Shown: piece by piece, positions 13,681-23,734 of the stretch
Position numbering within the stretch: position 1 is the first letter of the stretch
How the letters are laid out: every line of letters begins with the position of its first letter
Source of the DNA: Corylus avellana
Taxonomy: Eukaryota > Streptophyta > Magnoliopsida > Fagales > Betulaceae
Reading direction: 5' to 3'
Assembly: GCF_901000735.1 (NCBI RefSeq)
Contig: NC_081545.1
Coordinates: 1,222,583 to 1,286,582 of the forward strand
DNA: 64,000 nucleotides
Notes under the pieces: model-generated
Told to the model about the DNA's origin: nothing
What the model saw: the letters and a program-made list of their open reading frames with translations, nothing else
Database searches by the model: none
Program-made: the position numbers and the translations under genes

Positions 13681-13815
13681 GAAGTTTCTTGACATATCTA
13701 CATAGGACATGTCAAGAAATTCTTGACGTGTTACATGTGGCACGTCAAGAAATTCTTGACGTGTCACATGTGACACGTCAAGAATTATTGACATGTCAAA
13801 AATGAACACGTCAAT
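13680..13815. repeat. CACTA subterminal repeats, inner cluster
   Basis: Alternating direct and inverted copies of TTGACGTG(T) and CACGTCAAGAA occur about every 15-20 bp, such as CACGTCAAGAAATTCTTGACG. In En/Spm elements arrays of this type are the binding sites of the TNPA protein. This cluster is separated from the terminal cluster by 0.8 kb of unrelated sequence that includes a B3-like gene fragment. Confidence 0.75.
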
Positions 13816-14082
13816 AAAAGAAAGATAAATTTTTAAATTTTTATATCATTTTTTTTCTCTTATATTTTTTATAAATACAATATACTTAAGACTAATTAGA
13901 GAACAAATAAATTAATATTCTAGATTGTTAATAATAAAATCCATTTTTTCGTGATGGCTCAATAATCCACTCACTGAGAATCAGATCGAGCTTACAGGCA
14001 TTTCCACCGTAGGATCAATGAACAATTGAGATAAGTCAAGGGCTCGCCGAACTAGAGTGGTGCACAACCGGAGGTCAAGTTC

Positions 14083-14163
14083 GATGGCGGCTACGACACC
14101 CTAGCACTTCTTCAAGATCATCCTCCTCTCTACCAATATTATTCACGGCAAGAAACTAATACT
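14083..14163 (+). pseudogene. B3 DNA-binding domain fragment captured by the CACTA element (tentative)
   Basis: The plus strand from the ATG at 14083 reads MAATTP, a stop, then HFFKIILLSTNIIHGKKL. This resembles the first strand of a plant B3 domain of the REM type, whose usual form is a FFKxIL motif followed by a G-K-L segment. The homology runs only about 25 codons and contains a stop, so it is not functional. It lies on the strand opposite the transposase, between two subterminal repeat clusters, as expected of a host exon picked up by a transposon. The match is short and could be chance. Confidence 0.4.
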
Positions 14164-14211
14164 CCATTCCTTATAATTGCTTGCTTGTTGTTTTTTTGTC
14201 TTTTCATTACT

Positions 14212-14282
14212 TTAATATTCTGGCATTGAATGTATTAATGGTAGTATGATATTAATACACTGTATGCCAGAATATTAAAGAA
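14212..14282. repeat. Short hairpin inverted repeat
   Basis: AATATTCTGGCAT is followed 40 bp later by its inverted copy ATGCCAGAATATT, and the inner parts AATGTATTAAT and ATTAATACACT also pair. The stem is roughly 30 bp. It lies inside the CACTA element just after the B3-like fragment and may be a small MITE. Confidence 0.6.
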
Positions 14283-14635
14283 ATGAAATGTTTGTTTTGG
14301 CACTTGGAAATAACAAGAAACACATATTTTGTGTTGGCCGGGTTCATGTGGGGTTTGCGAGTCTTATAAAATAAATGTATTATATAATTTATTTTTTTAA
14401 AATTAATATGGCTATTATATTAATATTACTAGAATGATTTATACATAAAATACACCATATATTTTTTTTCTTCAGGAAATCGTGATAATATTTTGAATCA
14501 GGTATAATTATACTTATATATTGTATACCAATTAATTTTTATTACCTAATTTTTTTTTTTCAAACATAATATTTTTTTTTTACTACATATTGTATAATTA
14601 ATATGATTGAAATTAATTAAAATTAATTATAATTA

Positions 14636-15000
14636 TTGACGTGTGAAATAATGGCATGCCAATAATTTTTGATGTCTTAAAAATAACACGTCTAAAATTT
14701 TTGACTTGTTATTGTAACACGTCAAAAATTCTTAACGTGGCAAACTGCCACGTCAATAATTATTGACATGACTTTTCCGCACGTCAATAATTTTTGATGT
14801 GTCATAATGGCACGTCGATAATTATTGACGTGGTGTTTCGACATGTCAATAATTATGGACGTGGCGCTTTGACATGTCAATAATTATTGACGTGTCGAAA
14901 TCCGCCACGTCAATAAAGTGTTTATTGGCGTGTAGCTTTAGCCACGTAAAAAATTATTGACGTGGTAAAAATGAGTTACTGTTTGCCACGTCAAAAAAAT
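14636..15000. repeat. CACTA terminal subterminal-repeat array
   Basis: About twenty copies of TTGACGTG/CACGTCAA variants occur in both orientations, many paired as CACGTCAATAATTATTGACG. They end 10-20 bp before the terminal CACTA motif. They are the presumed binding array for the TNPA-like protein encoded at 5139-8694. Confidence 0.85.
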
Positions 15001-15017
15001 CCGTGATTTTTGTAGTG
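15001..15017 (-). repeat. CACTA terminal inverted repeat
   Basis: CCGTGATTTTTGTAGTG on the plus strand; on the minus strand it reads CACTACAAAAATCACGG. The next three bases, TGT, would be the 3-bp target-site duplication, but the partner copy is not in the window. Confidence 0.85.
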
Positions 15018-15245
15018 TGTTGAGGTATCTCTCCAAACAACTTGTTTTGAGAAAAGTCCATTGATTCAATACGTGTCAAGTTCCCTAAGGATGATGGGAT
15101 GGGTGAGCATTATTGGAAAGATTTAGCAAACGAAGTTCTTTAAGACTCCGCATGAGTTCTGGATTTTCTCCTTCAAATCTAATACTTGAGAAATCAATGA
15201 ACGTGAACACATCTTAGATTCTCTCATACTCCAACTCTATGTCTT
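15018..15245 (-). pseudogene. RLP gene relic (C-terminal LRRs)
   Basis: The minus strand matches the last LRRs of the RLPs at 16440 and 21874. The DNA runs parallel to 16781-17005 (GGTATCTCTCCAAA, GTCCATTGATTC, AAGTTCTTTAAGACTCC). The frame is disrupted. The CACTA insertion at 15017 cut off the C-terminal end, and a LINE fragment replaces the N-terminal side at about 15250. It shows that the RLP cluster once extended further left. Confidence 0.8.
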
Positions 15246-15249
15246 AATT

Positions 15250-15650
15250 AAGATATCCTCCATTCTCCAATCCCCTTCCATAGGATATCCTCCCAATCCT
15301 CAGGGAAATTTTCCTGAAAGCAACGCTGCATTACAGCCCTCCGTATCCTCCTACTAAAACCACAACCCAGAAAATAAATGGTGGGGGCTTCCAATTACAT
15401 TCACTCCCTGCAAAACAGTCAATTAGCATCTCCTTTTGAGCGATCTATCCCCGGTGCTAAGCCTATCTTTCATAGCCACCCGGAGGATAAATGCAAGCTT
15501 AGGTTTTGCCATTGAAAACCAAACCATATTACACCAATCCACCTTCGACTGTTTCACCCTCAACTCTTTCCAGGTTTCCCTGCTAATGATTTTCTTTGAT
15601 TTGGAAGCTACCCATATTGGAGTACAAATGTCCCCTCTATATCATACCAT
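15250..15650 (-). pseudogene. LINE-type zf-RVT fragment
   Basis: The minus strand encodes KVDWCNMVWFSMAKPKLAF followed by a short run and DRLSTGDRS. This is the pattern of the zinc-binding reverse-transcriptase (zf-RVT) region found at the C-terminus of plant non-LTR retrotransposons and their captured copies. Stops follow soon after, and no RT catalytic domain is present. The fragment splits the RLP relic at 15018 from the chimeric receptor gene. Confidence 0.65.
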
Positions 15651-16439
15651 ATCGGGTTTTCGGTTTTCCGTCAATAACAAAAAAAAAAAAGAAGATCTTC
15701 CACTCTTGAGCGGTAGCCTATCGGTAATCAAATACCCATAAAGCTTCAAATTTTCCATAAACCTATCGATAATAAATCAATTCATTCACAATATCTTCAA
15801 AAATACCCACAAACAAAAGCTTCAATTCATTTTCCTTTTGGCTTTTGTGAAGTGGGTGGAGCTCATTCCTTGTCCATGAAGGATATAGTCACAAAAGGAG
15901 AGAAAGAAAAAGAAAGAGAGAAAGAGAACCAGATAGGGATAAGAGATAAACACAGAGACAGATGCACACAAAGAGAGATTGAGAAACAGAGGAAGAGGGA
16001 TGAGAGTGAGGCAGTCGTGCGTTTTTTTTTTTTTTTTTTTAAAGAAGTTTCCAATAGGAAAAGACGATGAAGAATAACTGGGTTGGCGAGAGAGTTTCTC
16101 ATACGTGTTTCTCAGCCGTTACCTTGTTGAATGTTTACCTTTACACACTTTGCTGAGACATTCATCAATGGTTTCTAATTTACACAACACAAACTAGGAA
16201 CAGAGCCAACAAACAAACAAGATTGTTTAATATAAGGAAAACACACACACAACAGATGCAAACTCACACACACAAATAGTACGATATTACAATGAAATTT
16301 GTATACGCTTACAATTCCATCAAGCAATCAAGCACCCTATAATAATGCTAGAAACATAGACATTTATGCTTCCCTAAAACATTTTATTTAACTAAATTCA
16401 AATTTATGGCCTTCTCCAATTCCCCATTCTTTCAGTTTG
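15651..16439. other. Intergenic, no gene recognised
   Basis: AT-rich DNA with a GA-rich tract (15895-16010), a T run (16021-16041) and an AC-rich tract (16225-16280). It includes the 3' flank of the chimeric receptor gene. Short ORFs here are low-complexity and not convincing. Confidence 0.5.
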
Positions 16440-18686
16440 CTACATCTTTCCAAAAATCTTAACAAACCAAGGATACTTCCTTGCAATAACAATTTGCCCA
16501 ATAACAACTCCAATCACAAATCCAAATCCATACCCTATGGCTACTACTTTCCACCCAAACTCAAATGGAGACTCTAACCTTTGATTCTCTTCAAAGGGAT
16601 AAGGTGGAGTTGGAGTGTACTTGAAATCTCCACATTTTTTTGATAGTGGGCTTCCACACAATCCTAAATTACCTCCAAATGAATTATTTTGAAATGTGTC
16701 AAGTTGATTTCCACGTGGTATAGGTCCCGTGAGACAGTTGTTGGAGACATTAAAGTATCCAAGAGAAAAGAGTTGGGTTAGCTGTGCCGGTATCTCTCCA
16801 AATAACTTATTTTGGGAAAGGTCCATTGATTCTAGATTTGTCAAGTTCCCTAAAGATGGTGGGATATGACCAGTGAGAACATTATTAGAAAGATTTAGCG
16901 AATGAAGTCCTTTAAGACTCCCCACAAGTTCTGGAATGTGTCCTTCAAATCTATTGCTTGAGAAATCAATGACTCGAAACACATCTGGGATTTTCTCATA
17001 CTTCAACATTGTGCCTTTGTTTGCAAGTGTGATTGTAAATGGGATAAAACGACCCAACCCGCCTACTCCATAATTAACCTCCATGTATTTCAATTTCTTC
17101 GCACCAACAACTTTCATGGCATTCCAATGTTGGAAATACTTTGTAGGCAAAATTCCAGAGAAACTATTTTGAGAGAGATCAATGATATGCAACTCAGGAA
17201 ATGTATAATTGATTTCAGGACTCTTTATTGCACCTTGGAATACATTAGAACGGACAACGAGAACCTTCAACTGAGAAAGAGCTCCCAACCAAAAGGGAAA
17301 GGTATCATTGATCTGATTGTTACCAACATTAAGATATTCAAGCATCATACAGTTGGCCATAGATCTTGGTAGCTCACCTTGGAATTGGTTTTCACTTAAG
17401 TCAATCATCCTTAAGTTGCTTCCCTTTGCCCAAGTTTTTGGGATGGTGCCATGGAAGTTGTTGCTTTGTAGTTGAAGCACTGACAAACGAGAACTGAAGT
17501 TTCCTAAACATGGATGAAGCATACCACTCAAGTTGTTATAAGACAAATCAAGTACTTCAAGTGAATGCAGATTGCAAACCAACCAGGAGGGAAAGGTGTC
17601 ATTGATCTGATTGTTACCAATATCAAGATACTCTAGCAACGTACAGTTGGCCATTGATCTTGGTAGCTGACCTTGAAATTGGCTGGAGCCAAGCTTTTGA
17701 GGAAGAAGACCCGTAAACTTGTTCCCGTAGATTGCCAATGCCACAAGCTTATTGAACTCCCAAAGCTCTTCAGGAATCTCCCCTGTGAACTGATTCTCAT
17801 AGAGCTGTAGAGAAGCAATGTTCTTCAAGAGTCTCACCTCAGATATATTTCCTTGGAGGCTATTACCAGACGCATCAAAATTTACAAGACTCGTAAGATT
17901 TCCAAATCCCACCGGCAGTGTTCCGGTCAAGAAATTAAAGTAAAGCTCGAGTTGCCAAAGATTCTTGAGTTTTACAATATCACCAGGGATTTCACCGGAA
18001 AATTGGTTACAGGAAAGCTCAAGATTTTCGAGCAGAGTAAGGTTTCCTAGACCCTCTGGAATTCGACCTCCGAGGCTACAGTTTGATAGGTAAAGCCAGT
18101 ACAATTTCTCAAGCTTTAAGATCTCCACAGGGAAAGGACTTTCTTCAAAGACAATGTCGCCGAGGCTTAAGAAAGTGAGACTCGTAAGATTTTCCAACGA
18201 TCTCCATGGAAATTGCCCAGAAAACCCACTGGTGTTTAAACTCAATAACTTCAATTTGCCTAAAGAAGACAAATCAGGCACTTCCCCAGAAAATGAATTC
18301 ACACCCAAATCTAACTGTTGCAAACTAGTGCAATTCTTCAAGTCCTCAGAGATGCCACCATGCAAAAAATTGAAGCCCAGAGAGAGTTTCTCTAGCGCCT
18401 GAAGCTTGCATATTGAATCAAATGGAAGAATCCCAGATAGATTTTGTTGGGGGAGATTGATTTCTGTGACAAACCCGTTGGAGTTGCATACAATTCCGCT
18501 GAAGCTGCATGTTGAGTTACCTGGCGTCCAGGAACTGAAAACATTGGGGTTTGACTTTTGTAGAGCCGACTTGAATTCTAGAAGGGGCTGGAGCTCATCG
18601 GATTTGGAGAAAGATGTCAGGCTGAAAAAGGATAGAAAGACAAGCAGAGGACGCAGCCCCCGCCGGAAGAAATGATCCGCCGACAT
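16440..18686 (-). CDS. Chimeric LRR receptor-like protein: HAIKU2/RLK7-type N-half fused to Cf/RLP12-type C-half
   Basis: A single open frame of 748 residues from the Met at 18686. The frame opens 42 codons earlier, but only Met43 is directly followed by a signal peptide (LRPLLVFLSFFSLTSF). Residues up to about 331 form an LRRNT (LQPLLEFKSALQ, FSSWTPGNSTCSFSGIVCNS) and LRRs very close to subfamily XI receptor kinases HAIKU2/RLK7 (LPFDSICKLQALEKLSLGFN, LEKLYWLYLSNCSLGGRIPE). At LPQKLGS, near 17690, the sequence switches to RLP LRRs of the Cf-9/RLP12 class. The LRR at the join is about a dozen residues short. The rest has a duplicated LRR pair (LPRSMANC twice), an island region (ITLANKGTMLKYEKIPDVFR), final LRRs, an LRRCT (GLCGSPLSKKCG), and a TM helix with GxxxG (GYGFGFVIGVVIG). 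A 13-residue basic tail has no kinase. Likely plasma membrane; ligand unknown. Confidence 0.9.
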   Translation of the reverse strand: MSADHFFRRGLRPLLVFLSFFSLTSFSKSDELQPLLEFKSALQKSNPNVFSSWTPGNSTCSFSGIVCNSNGFVTEINLPQQNLSGILPFDSICKLQALEKLSLGFNFLHGGISEDLKNCTSLQQLDLGVNSFSGEVPDLSSLGKLKLLSLNTSGFSGQFPWRSLENLTSLTFLSLGDIVFEESPFPVEILKLEKLYWLYLSNCSLGGRIPEGLGNLTLLENLELSCNQFSGEIPGDIVKLKNLWQLELYFNFLTGTLPVGFGNLTSLVNFDASGNSLQGNISEVRLLKNIASLQLYENQFTGEIPEELWEFNKLVALAIYGNKFTGLLPQKLGSSQFQGQLPRSMANCTLLEYLDIGNNQINDTFPSWLVCNLHSLEVLDLSYNNLSGMLHPCLGNFSSRLSVLQLQSNNFHGTIPKTWAKGSNLRMIDLSENQFQGELPRSMANCMMLEYLNVGNNQINDTFPFWLGALSQLKVLVVRSNVFQGAIKSPEINYTFPELHIIDLSQNSFSGILPTKYFQHWNAMKVVGAKKLKYMEVNYGVGGLGRFIPFTITLANKGTMLKYEKIPDVFRVIDFSSNRFEGHIPELVGSLKGLHSLNLSNNVLTGHIPPSLGNLTNLESMDLSQNKLFGEIPAQLTQLFSLGYFNVSNNCLTGPIPRGNQLDTFQNNSFGGNLGLCGSPLSKKCGDFKYTPTPPYPFEENQRLESPFEFGWKVVAIGYGFGFVIGVVIGQIVIARKYPWFVKIFGKM

Positions 18687-18887
18687 GGCGGTGACGGAGT
18701 AGGAGTTGGTGGCGATGGAGTTGGTCAGTGTTGGAGTAAGTGGTGCATGGAAATGGGATAAGAGTTTATCATGTGAAGAGGAGGGGTGGAGAATTTTGGA
18801 AGCAAAGTGCACTCAATAAGAGAACACAAAATAGGAAGAAAAATATTTAACTTTATTCCACTTACTAATATACCTTGTTTACATAGG

Positions 18888-18895
18888 TATTTATA
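18888..18895 (-). promoter_or_regulatory. Possible TATA box of the chimeric receptor gene
   Basis: TATAAATA on the minus strand, about 200 bp upstream of the preferred ATG (18686) and 75 bp upstream of the first in-frame ATG (18812). If used, transcription would start near 18855-18865, and the 42-codon extension would lie in the leader or be translated. HAIKU2-type promoter ancestry is possible because the 5' half of the gene derives from that family; this is inference. Confidence 0.35.
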
Positions 18896-18946
18896 AGATA
18901 TAAATAACATTTTTAACTTCTTCACAGTAACTACATTCCTTTGCAT

Positions 18947-19740
18947 ATCATGTAACTCAAATATAAAATAGAGAATTGCTACCCTTACAAAGGATTTTTA
19001 CAAAAAAATCCTTACAAACACATGTGGCAAGGAAAATGACAAAATTTAGTGTAGCAATTCTTTATAAAATAATTTTTGAAAAACTAAAACACACAATATC
19101 TTCAACTCACTTAATAACATATGAGAACATAAAATGAAAATACTCAATTAAATATTATTAAAATTAAGTTTATTATTATTCAACACAAAGTTTGTAGTTT
19201 TTTTTTTTTTTTTTGTCGTTCATTTTCAATTATTTCATAAATAGAAAGAGAGAATATTTGACATCTCACATGAATTCAAGGCCATGTTGTTTTCATGGTG
19301 GTTTCACTTTCACACTTCAACTTTTGATGAACTCTATCTTCTTTTCCCATTGCGTGTTTCTTTTCGCAACTTTAAATTGCTTTTGTTTGTATGCCTTCCA
19401 CTTGCTAATTAAGTGGCCACAATTAATGTGTTGCAGTAGAAAAGATGGGAAAATTGTGTTAGAGGACAACGAAAGGACTAGAAAACTTCTGTGATCCCAA
19501 CTGGTCATCTGGAAGCCATTGAATATTTATTATATGGTAATTATACCTAAAAGTTGATGACACTTACAAACTCACATAAATACAAAGTTCACAAAAATGT
19601 ATTATGTTTCATTACGGGTGGTTATTTTTATTATTGATAATTTTACACACAAAAAGACCATATCAGCTAGAAGCATATATAAACATATGTACATTTATTT
19701 TATTTGCATACATTTCATCCCAATAACCTTAAAAATATTA
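18947..19740. other. Intergenic, no gene recognised
   Basis: AT-rich DNA upstream of the chimeric receptor, with a T run at 19200-19214. Short ORFs on both strands lack recognisable domains. Confidence 0.5.
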
Positions 19741-19747
19741 CTTCCTC

Positions 19748-20055
19748 CTATTCACCCTTCTTGGAGTTTGTTGCCTCCTTCCCAAAGTCTTAATGAACCA
19801 ATTATATAATTGGTTAATTAAGACTTTTTTAAAGTTATTATTTGGATGAAATGTATGCAAACAAAATAAATAGTCACAGACTTTTTCTTTTTTATTTTCA
19901 AATTTTAAAAACTAAAAGCAAATACAACGGATGAAGAGTACCAAGCTACGTCCATATCCCATCGCATGTACTTTTCAATTAAATTCAAATGAAAACTCTA
20001 AGCCTTGATTCTCTTTAAAGGCTGAAGGTGGCAGTGGTAAATACTCATAAGTTTG
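19748..20055 (-). pseudogene. RLP C-terminal relic, interrupted
   Basis: 19748-19803 parallels the 3' end of the pseudogene at 21858-21905 (TTCTTGGAGTTTG, then AATCTTCACAAACCAA-like sequence). 19974-20052 parallels its juxtamembrane region (AAATTCAAATG, CTTTGATTCTCTT). Between them lies about 150 bp with an inverted repeat (GCATACATTTCATCC near 19707 and GGATGAAATGTATGC near 19844). Only the last 40-50 codons of an RLP are represented, and no frame is open. Confidence 0.6.
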
Positions 20056-20336
20056 CAACAAGATATGAATAACGACTTGGATCAGAGCATAGGCTGTCCA
20101 AGTGTTCCTGTTGGCTGTTGTGGGACCACTTTTTTGGTGGTAGGACCCATCTCAATCTCAAAATCTCAATTTCTCAGTTATATTTCACATGTTTAACTGA
20201 CGTTATCTTTCCCACTAACATCTCGACAACCCAAAAGTTGAAGGTCTTACCATGAACTTCTCATAGCATTAATTAATTTCCGGAACCAAATTAATGTCAA
20301 AAAGTAGTATGACATAAATATGTACCTTCTTCTATC

Positions 20337-20546
20337 GGATCCGGCTTACATGCTGTTATTAAAATAACAGCATGTATGCTGTAGTTGAATCAACGGTCAA
20401 GATTGAATTTTAAAGTTGACTTATTTTTATAAGCATTTAATAAGAGAGAGAAAATGAAAAAGAGATTTTGAAAAATTCAATCTTGATCATTGATTCAACT
20501 ACAGCATACATGCTGTTATTTTAATAACAGCATGTAAGCCAAATCC
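20337..20546. mobile_element. Foldback MITE with 9-bp TSD (Mutator-like)
   Basis: A 210-bp element whose ends are inverted repeats of about 70 bp, starting GGATCCGGCTTACATG on the left and GGATTTGGCTTACATG on the right when inverted. A perfect 9-bp target-site duplication, TCTTCTATC, flanks it (20328-20336 and 20547-20555). Each arm itself contains the palindrome CTGTTATTAAAATAACAG. No coding capacity. TSD length and long TIRs indicate a MULE-derived MITE. Confidence 0.88.
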
Positions 20547-20559
20547 TCTTCTATCATCA

Positions 20560-21443
20560 TACTTTCAATTTCCATGCGCTCATTCCCTACTTCTCACATG
20601 TACCTTTTTCTCTCATCACATTCCTTGATCTCCTTCTTATCATAGCTGAACCTCCATTAATGTCCATCGATCATCCAGCTATGTGCAGTACTTAATTAAG
20701 GACTATGGGCAGGTCCAAAAAATGTAACATGGAGTATTGGACTGTTTCATTAGCATCTACATTATTAGCGTTGATATTTGACATCATGGTTTATTACAAT
20801 TATTTGATTAATTATAGGTCTGAGTCTTACTAACCACCAGTGTACGTCCCGAGATAAATGTTTGATATTATTAACCATTTACAATTTTAAGAGAATATAA
20901 TATTTGAAGGCGCTGTTTGCTATTAAATAATGAAATATACCATATTTTATTTTATACTATCACATCGATAATGTACGTGATCATATCAATCAATTCGTAG
21001 ATTATTATTTTTTTATTAGTAAAAACTGTCAACGAATGTCAGTCCCTTTGATTTCGTCAAGATCCACATCTACATCATTTACAATATTTCCCAAGATTCA
21101 GAGGAAATTATAATTTGATACAAACAATCACGTTGGTTTTACACAAACTATTCCTGCTTGTTCACATAACAAAAATAAAATAAAATAAAAATAAAAACAA
21201 AAACCATTTTACGCGTGGTACGAGGAAATGATTATGTGAATATTAGTGTTAACACGGTCATGTTTGCTTATAATTAGCTGTAAATTGGGGAAATTGGAGA
21301 AGGCTGTTAAGGTGTTTAGGAAGATGTAGATCATTATTTTAGACCAAATGCTGCATTTTAGAAAGAATATGGACGTTGACATAAATCAATAGGATCCATT
21401 TCTCCGGTAGTTCACTCTTCATACGTTCTTAATTATTAGAACT

Positions 21444-21492
<49 letters not shown>

Positions 21493-21840
21493 GAATGTAA
21501 AATAGGATTTACTTTTCAGGTGGGCCGTGGGCGCGCGAACCAATCTAATCTATGGCGTATGGGATTGGCTCAGCCGTCTCAAGTGTCAATTTTAAAGTTT
21601 GATGACCTAAGTGTCATATATGGAGTAAGTTAGGGAGTGCTAAATGTATTTTTCTCATTATAAAGTCAATTGTTAGTAAACACAAAAAAAACTCAGACAC
21701 ATGCAAATTCACACAAATGGTGAGATATTACATTTAAATTTTTATAAGCTTACAATTCCATCAAGCACCATACGTACAATAATGCTAAAACTTAAACATT
21801 TATACTTCCTCTAAAACAATAAATTTAACTAAATTTAAAT
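20560..21840. other. Intergenic with (AT)n microsatellite
   Basis: No gene recognised. A perfect AT dinucleotide run lies at about 21446-21489. The stretch 21700-21840 parallels the 3' flank of the chimeric gene (16230-16400), so the two RLP genes share duplicated downstream DNA. Confidence 0.6.
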
Positions 21841-21873
21841 TTATGACTTCCAATTCACCATTCTTGGAGTTTG

Positions 21874-23734
21874 CTACATCTTTTCAAAAATCTTCACAAA
21901 CCAATCATATTTCCTTGTAATCAAAATTTACCCAATAGCAACTCCAATTACAAACCCACATCCATACCCTATGACAACTACTTTCCAACCAAATTCAAAT
22001 GGGGACCCTGAGCTTTGACTCTCTTCAAATGGAGAAGGTGAGAATGGAGTATACTTGTAATCTCCACATTTCTTTGATAAAGGGTTTCCACACAATCCTG
22101 GTTTACCTCCAAATGAACTATTCTGAAATGTGTCAAATTGATTTTCATGTGGTATAGGTCCTGTGAGACGATTGTTGGAGACATTAAATGGTGCAAGGAA
22201 AAAGAGTTGTATTAGTTGTTGAGGTATCTCTCCAAGCATATTGTTTTGGGAAAGGTCCATTGATTCTATATCTGTCAAATTCCCTAAAGATGATGGGATA
22301 TGACCAGTGTTAGTTGTTGAGGTATCTCTCAAAGCAAATTGTTTTGGAAAAGGTCCATTGATTCTATATTTGTCAAGTTCCCTAAAGATGATGGGATATG
22401 ACGAGTAAGCGCATTATTGGAAAAATTTAGCAAATGAAGTCCTTCAAGACTCCTCACAAGTTCTAAAATTTCTCCTCTAAATCTATTGCTTGAGAAATCA
22501 ATGACCGTGAACGCATCTTAGATTTTCTCGTACTCCAAATCTATGCCTTTGTTTGTCATGATAACTGTGTATTCGACAATTGAAGCCAACCTGAATCCAA
22601 TAAAATATAAATCCATGTATTTCAACTTATTGTCACCAACAACTTTCATGGTATTCCAATGTAGGAAATACTCTGCAAGCAAATTTCTAGAGAAACTATT
22701 ATGAGAGAGATCAATAATATGTACCTTGGGGAATGTAAAATTGGTTTCAGCGACCATGAAAGCCATTACAACGAAGCATAAGAACCTTCAACTGAGAAAG
22801 AGTCCCCAACCAAAAGGGAAAGTGCTAATGATCTTATTGTTACCAACATAAAGATATTCTCGTATCACACAGTTTGCCATGGATCTTGGTAGGTGACCTT
22901 GGAATTGGTTTTCACTTAAGTCAATCAAGCTTAAGTTGCTTCCCTTTGCCCATATTTTTTGGTTGGTGCCACTGAAGTTGTTTCTTTGTAGTTTAAGTAC
23001 TAATTACAAAGAACTGAAGTTTCCTAAACATGGACGAAGCATGCCAAAGAAGTTGTTATAGGACAAATCAAGTACATAAAGTGAACTCGAATTGCAAATC
23101 AATAGCGACATTTCTTTTATCAAGTTCGATTGGACTTGGTAAATCTTGATAGATGGTTGTGGAATGGGGAGTGATCCTTGCAGCCTGTTACTTCCAAGTA
23201 ATGAAACTTCCAACTTAGACCATGGGAGAACAACTGGAGATTGTTCAAAGCGTATTAGAAAATTGTTAGAAAGGAATATAGCTGAAAGAGCTTCTATACT
23301 TGCATTATACATCCACTTGGGTATTAAGCCTAGCTATAAGATTGTTGTGTTGCTACTCAAGCCAAGTCAATTTGTTTTGGTTACGTAAGAAGTCTGGAAA
23401 CTTCCGTAAGTTGCAAGAACCCAATCCTAGAGTGTGAAACTGTGGAAGAGTATCATTTGAATTGGCCTTGGTCAACGTACAATGTCAAATTGTTGGATGA
23501 TTGAATAAGCACACTTAAACTTTTGATCTTAAGAAACATGTCAAACTCTAGCATCCCAACCAATTTATTAAATGAGAGATCCAAATAAATTTGTTGAGTC
23601 AGGTTAATTAACAAGGAAAAAGGGATGTGACCTGTACGTGAGAGTGTTCTCTGACAGATCCAAATCAATGAGTTGAGTGAGTGAGATTACTCGGTGAAGA
23701 TGGGATAGATCTAGAAAAATGGCATTTCTGAAAA
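21874..23734 (-). pseudogene. RLP (Cf/RLP12-type) pseudogene
   Basis: The minus strand is homologous to the C-terminal two thirds of an RLP. Blocks: an LRR region (23668-23450, and 23312-23004 with VLDLSYNNFFGMLRPCLGNF), the island domain (22766-22518; NTMKVVGDNKLKYMD, VIMTNKGIDLEYEKI), final LRRs, LRRCT (GLCGNPLSKKCGD) and the TM start (GYGCGFVIGVAIG). Lesions: a nonsense TAA at 21928-21930 inside the TM helix, after which RKYDWFVKIFEKM would have followed; a tandem duplication of about 100 bp (22210-22310 repeated at 22311-22410) that breaks the last LRRs; and frameshifts near 22515, 22790-23000 and 23320-23450. The N-terminal part is lost in the gap. It is closest to the C-half of the chimeric gene at 16440. 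Confidence 0.88.

Larger units (their letters stand above)
4615..15017 (-). mobile_element. CACTA (En/Spm) DNA transposon, left end not in window
   Basis: The right terminus is ...TTTTTGTAGTG at 15007-15017; read on the minus strand it is CACTACAAAAA, the CACTA terminal motif. It is preceded by an array of TTGACGTG-type subterminal repeats. The body carries a TNP2-type gene (8865-12452) followed by a TNPA-like gene (5139-8694), the usual CACTA order on the minus strand. The opposite CACTA end is not found between 4600 and 5139, so the copia-like LTR either split or truncated the element. The right end abuts an RLP relic at 15018, so it inserted into an RLP gene. Non-coding 3' sequence lies at 4615-5138. 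Confidence 0.85.

Noticed and set aside
13680..15000. CRISPR-like or satellite array of TTGACGTG repeats
   Set aside because: Mixed orientation, irregular spacing and position next to a CACTA terminus identify them as transposon subterminal repeats.
15436..15741. 101-codon plus-strand ORF
   Set aside because: It is antisense to the LINE zf-RVT fragment, which explains the conserved sequence better.
18725..18946. 73-codon ORF upstream of the chimeric receptor
   Set aside because: Overlaps the likely promoter and leader of the receptor gene; no domain.
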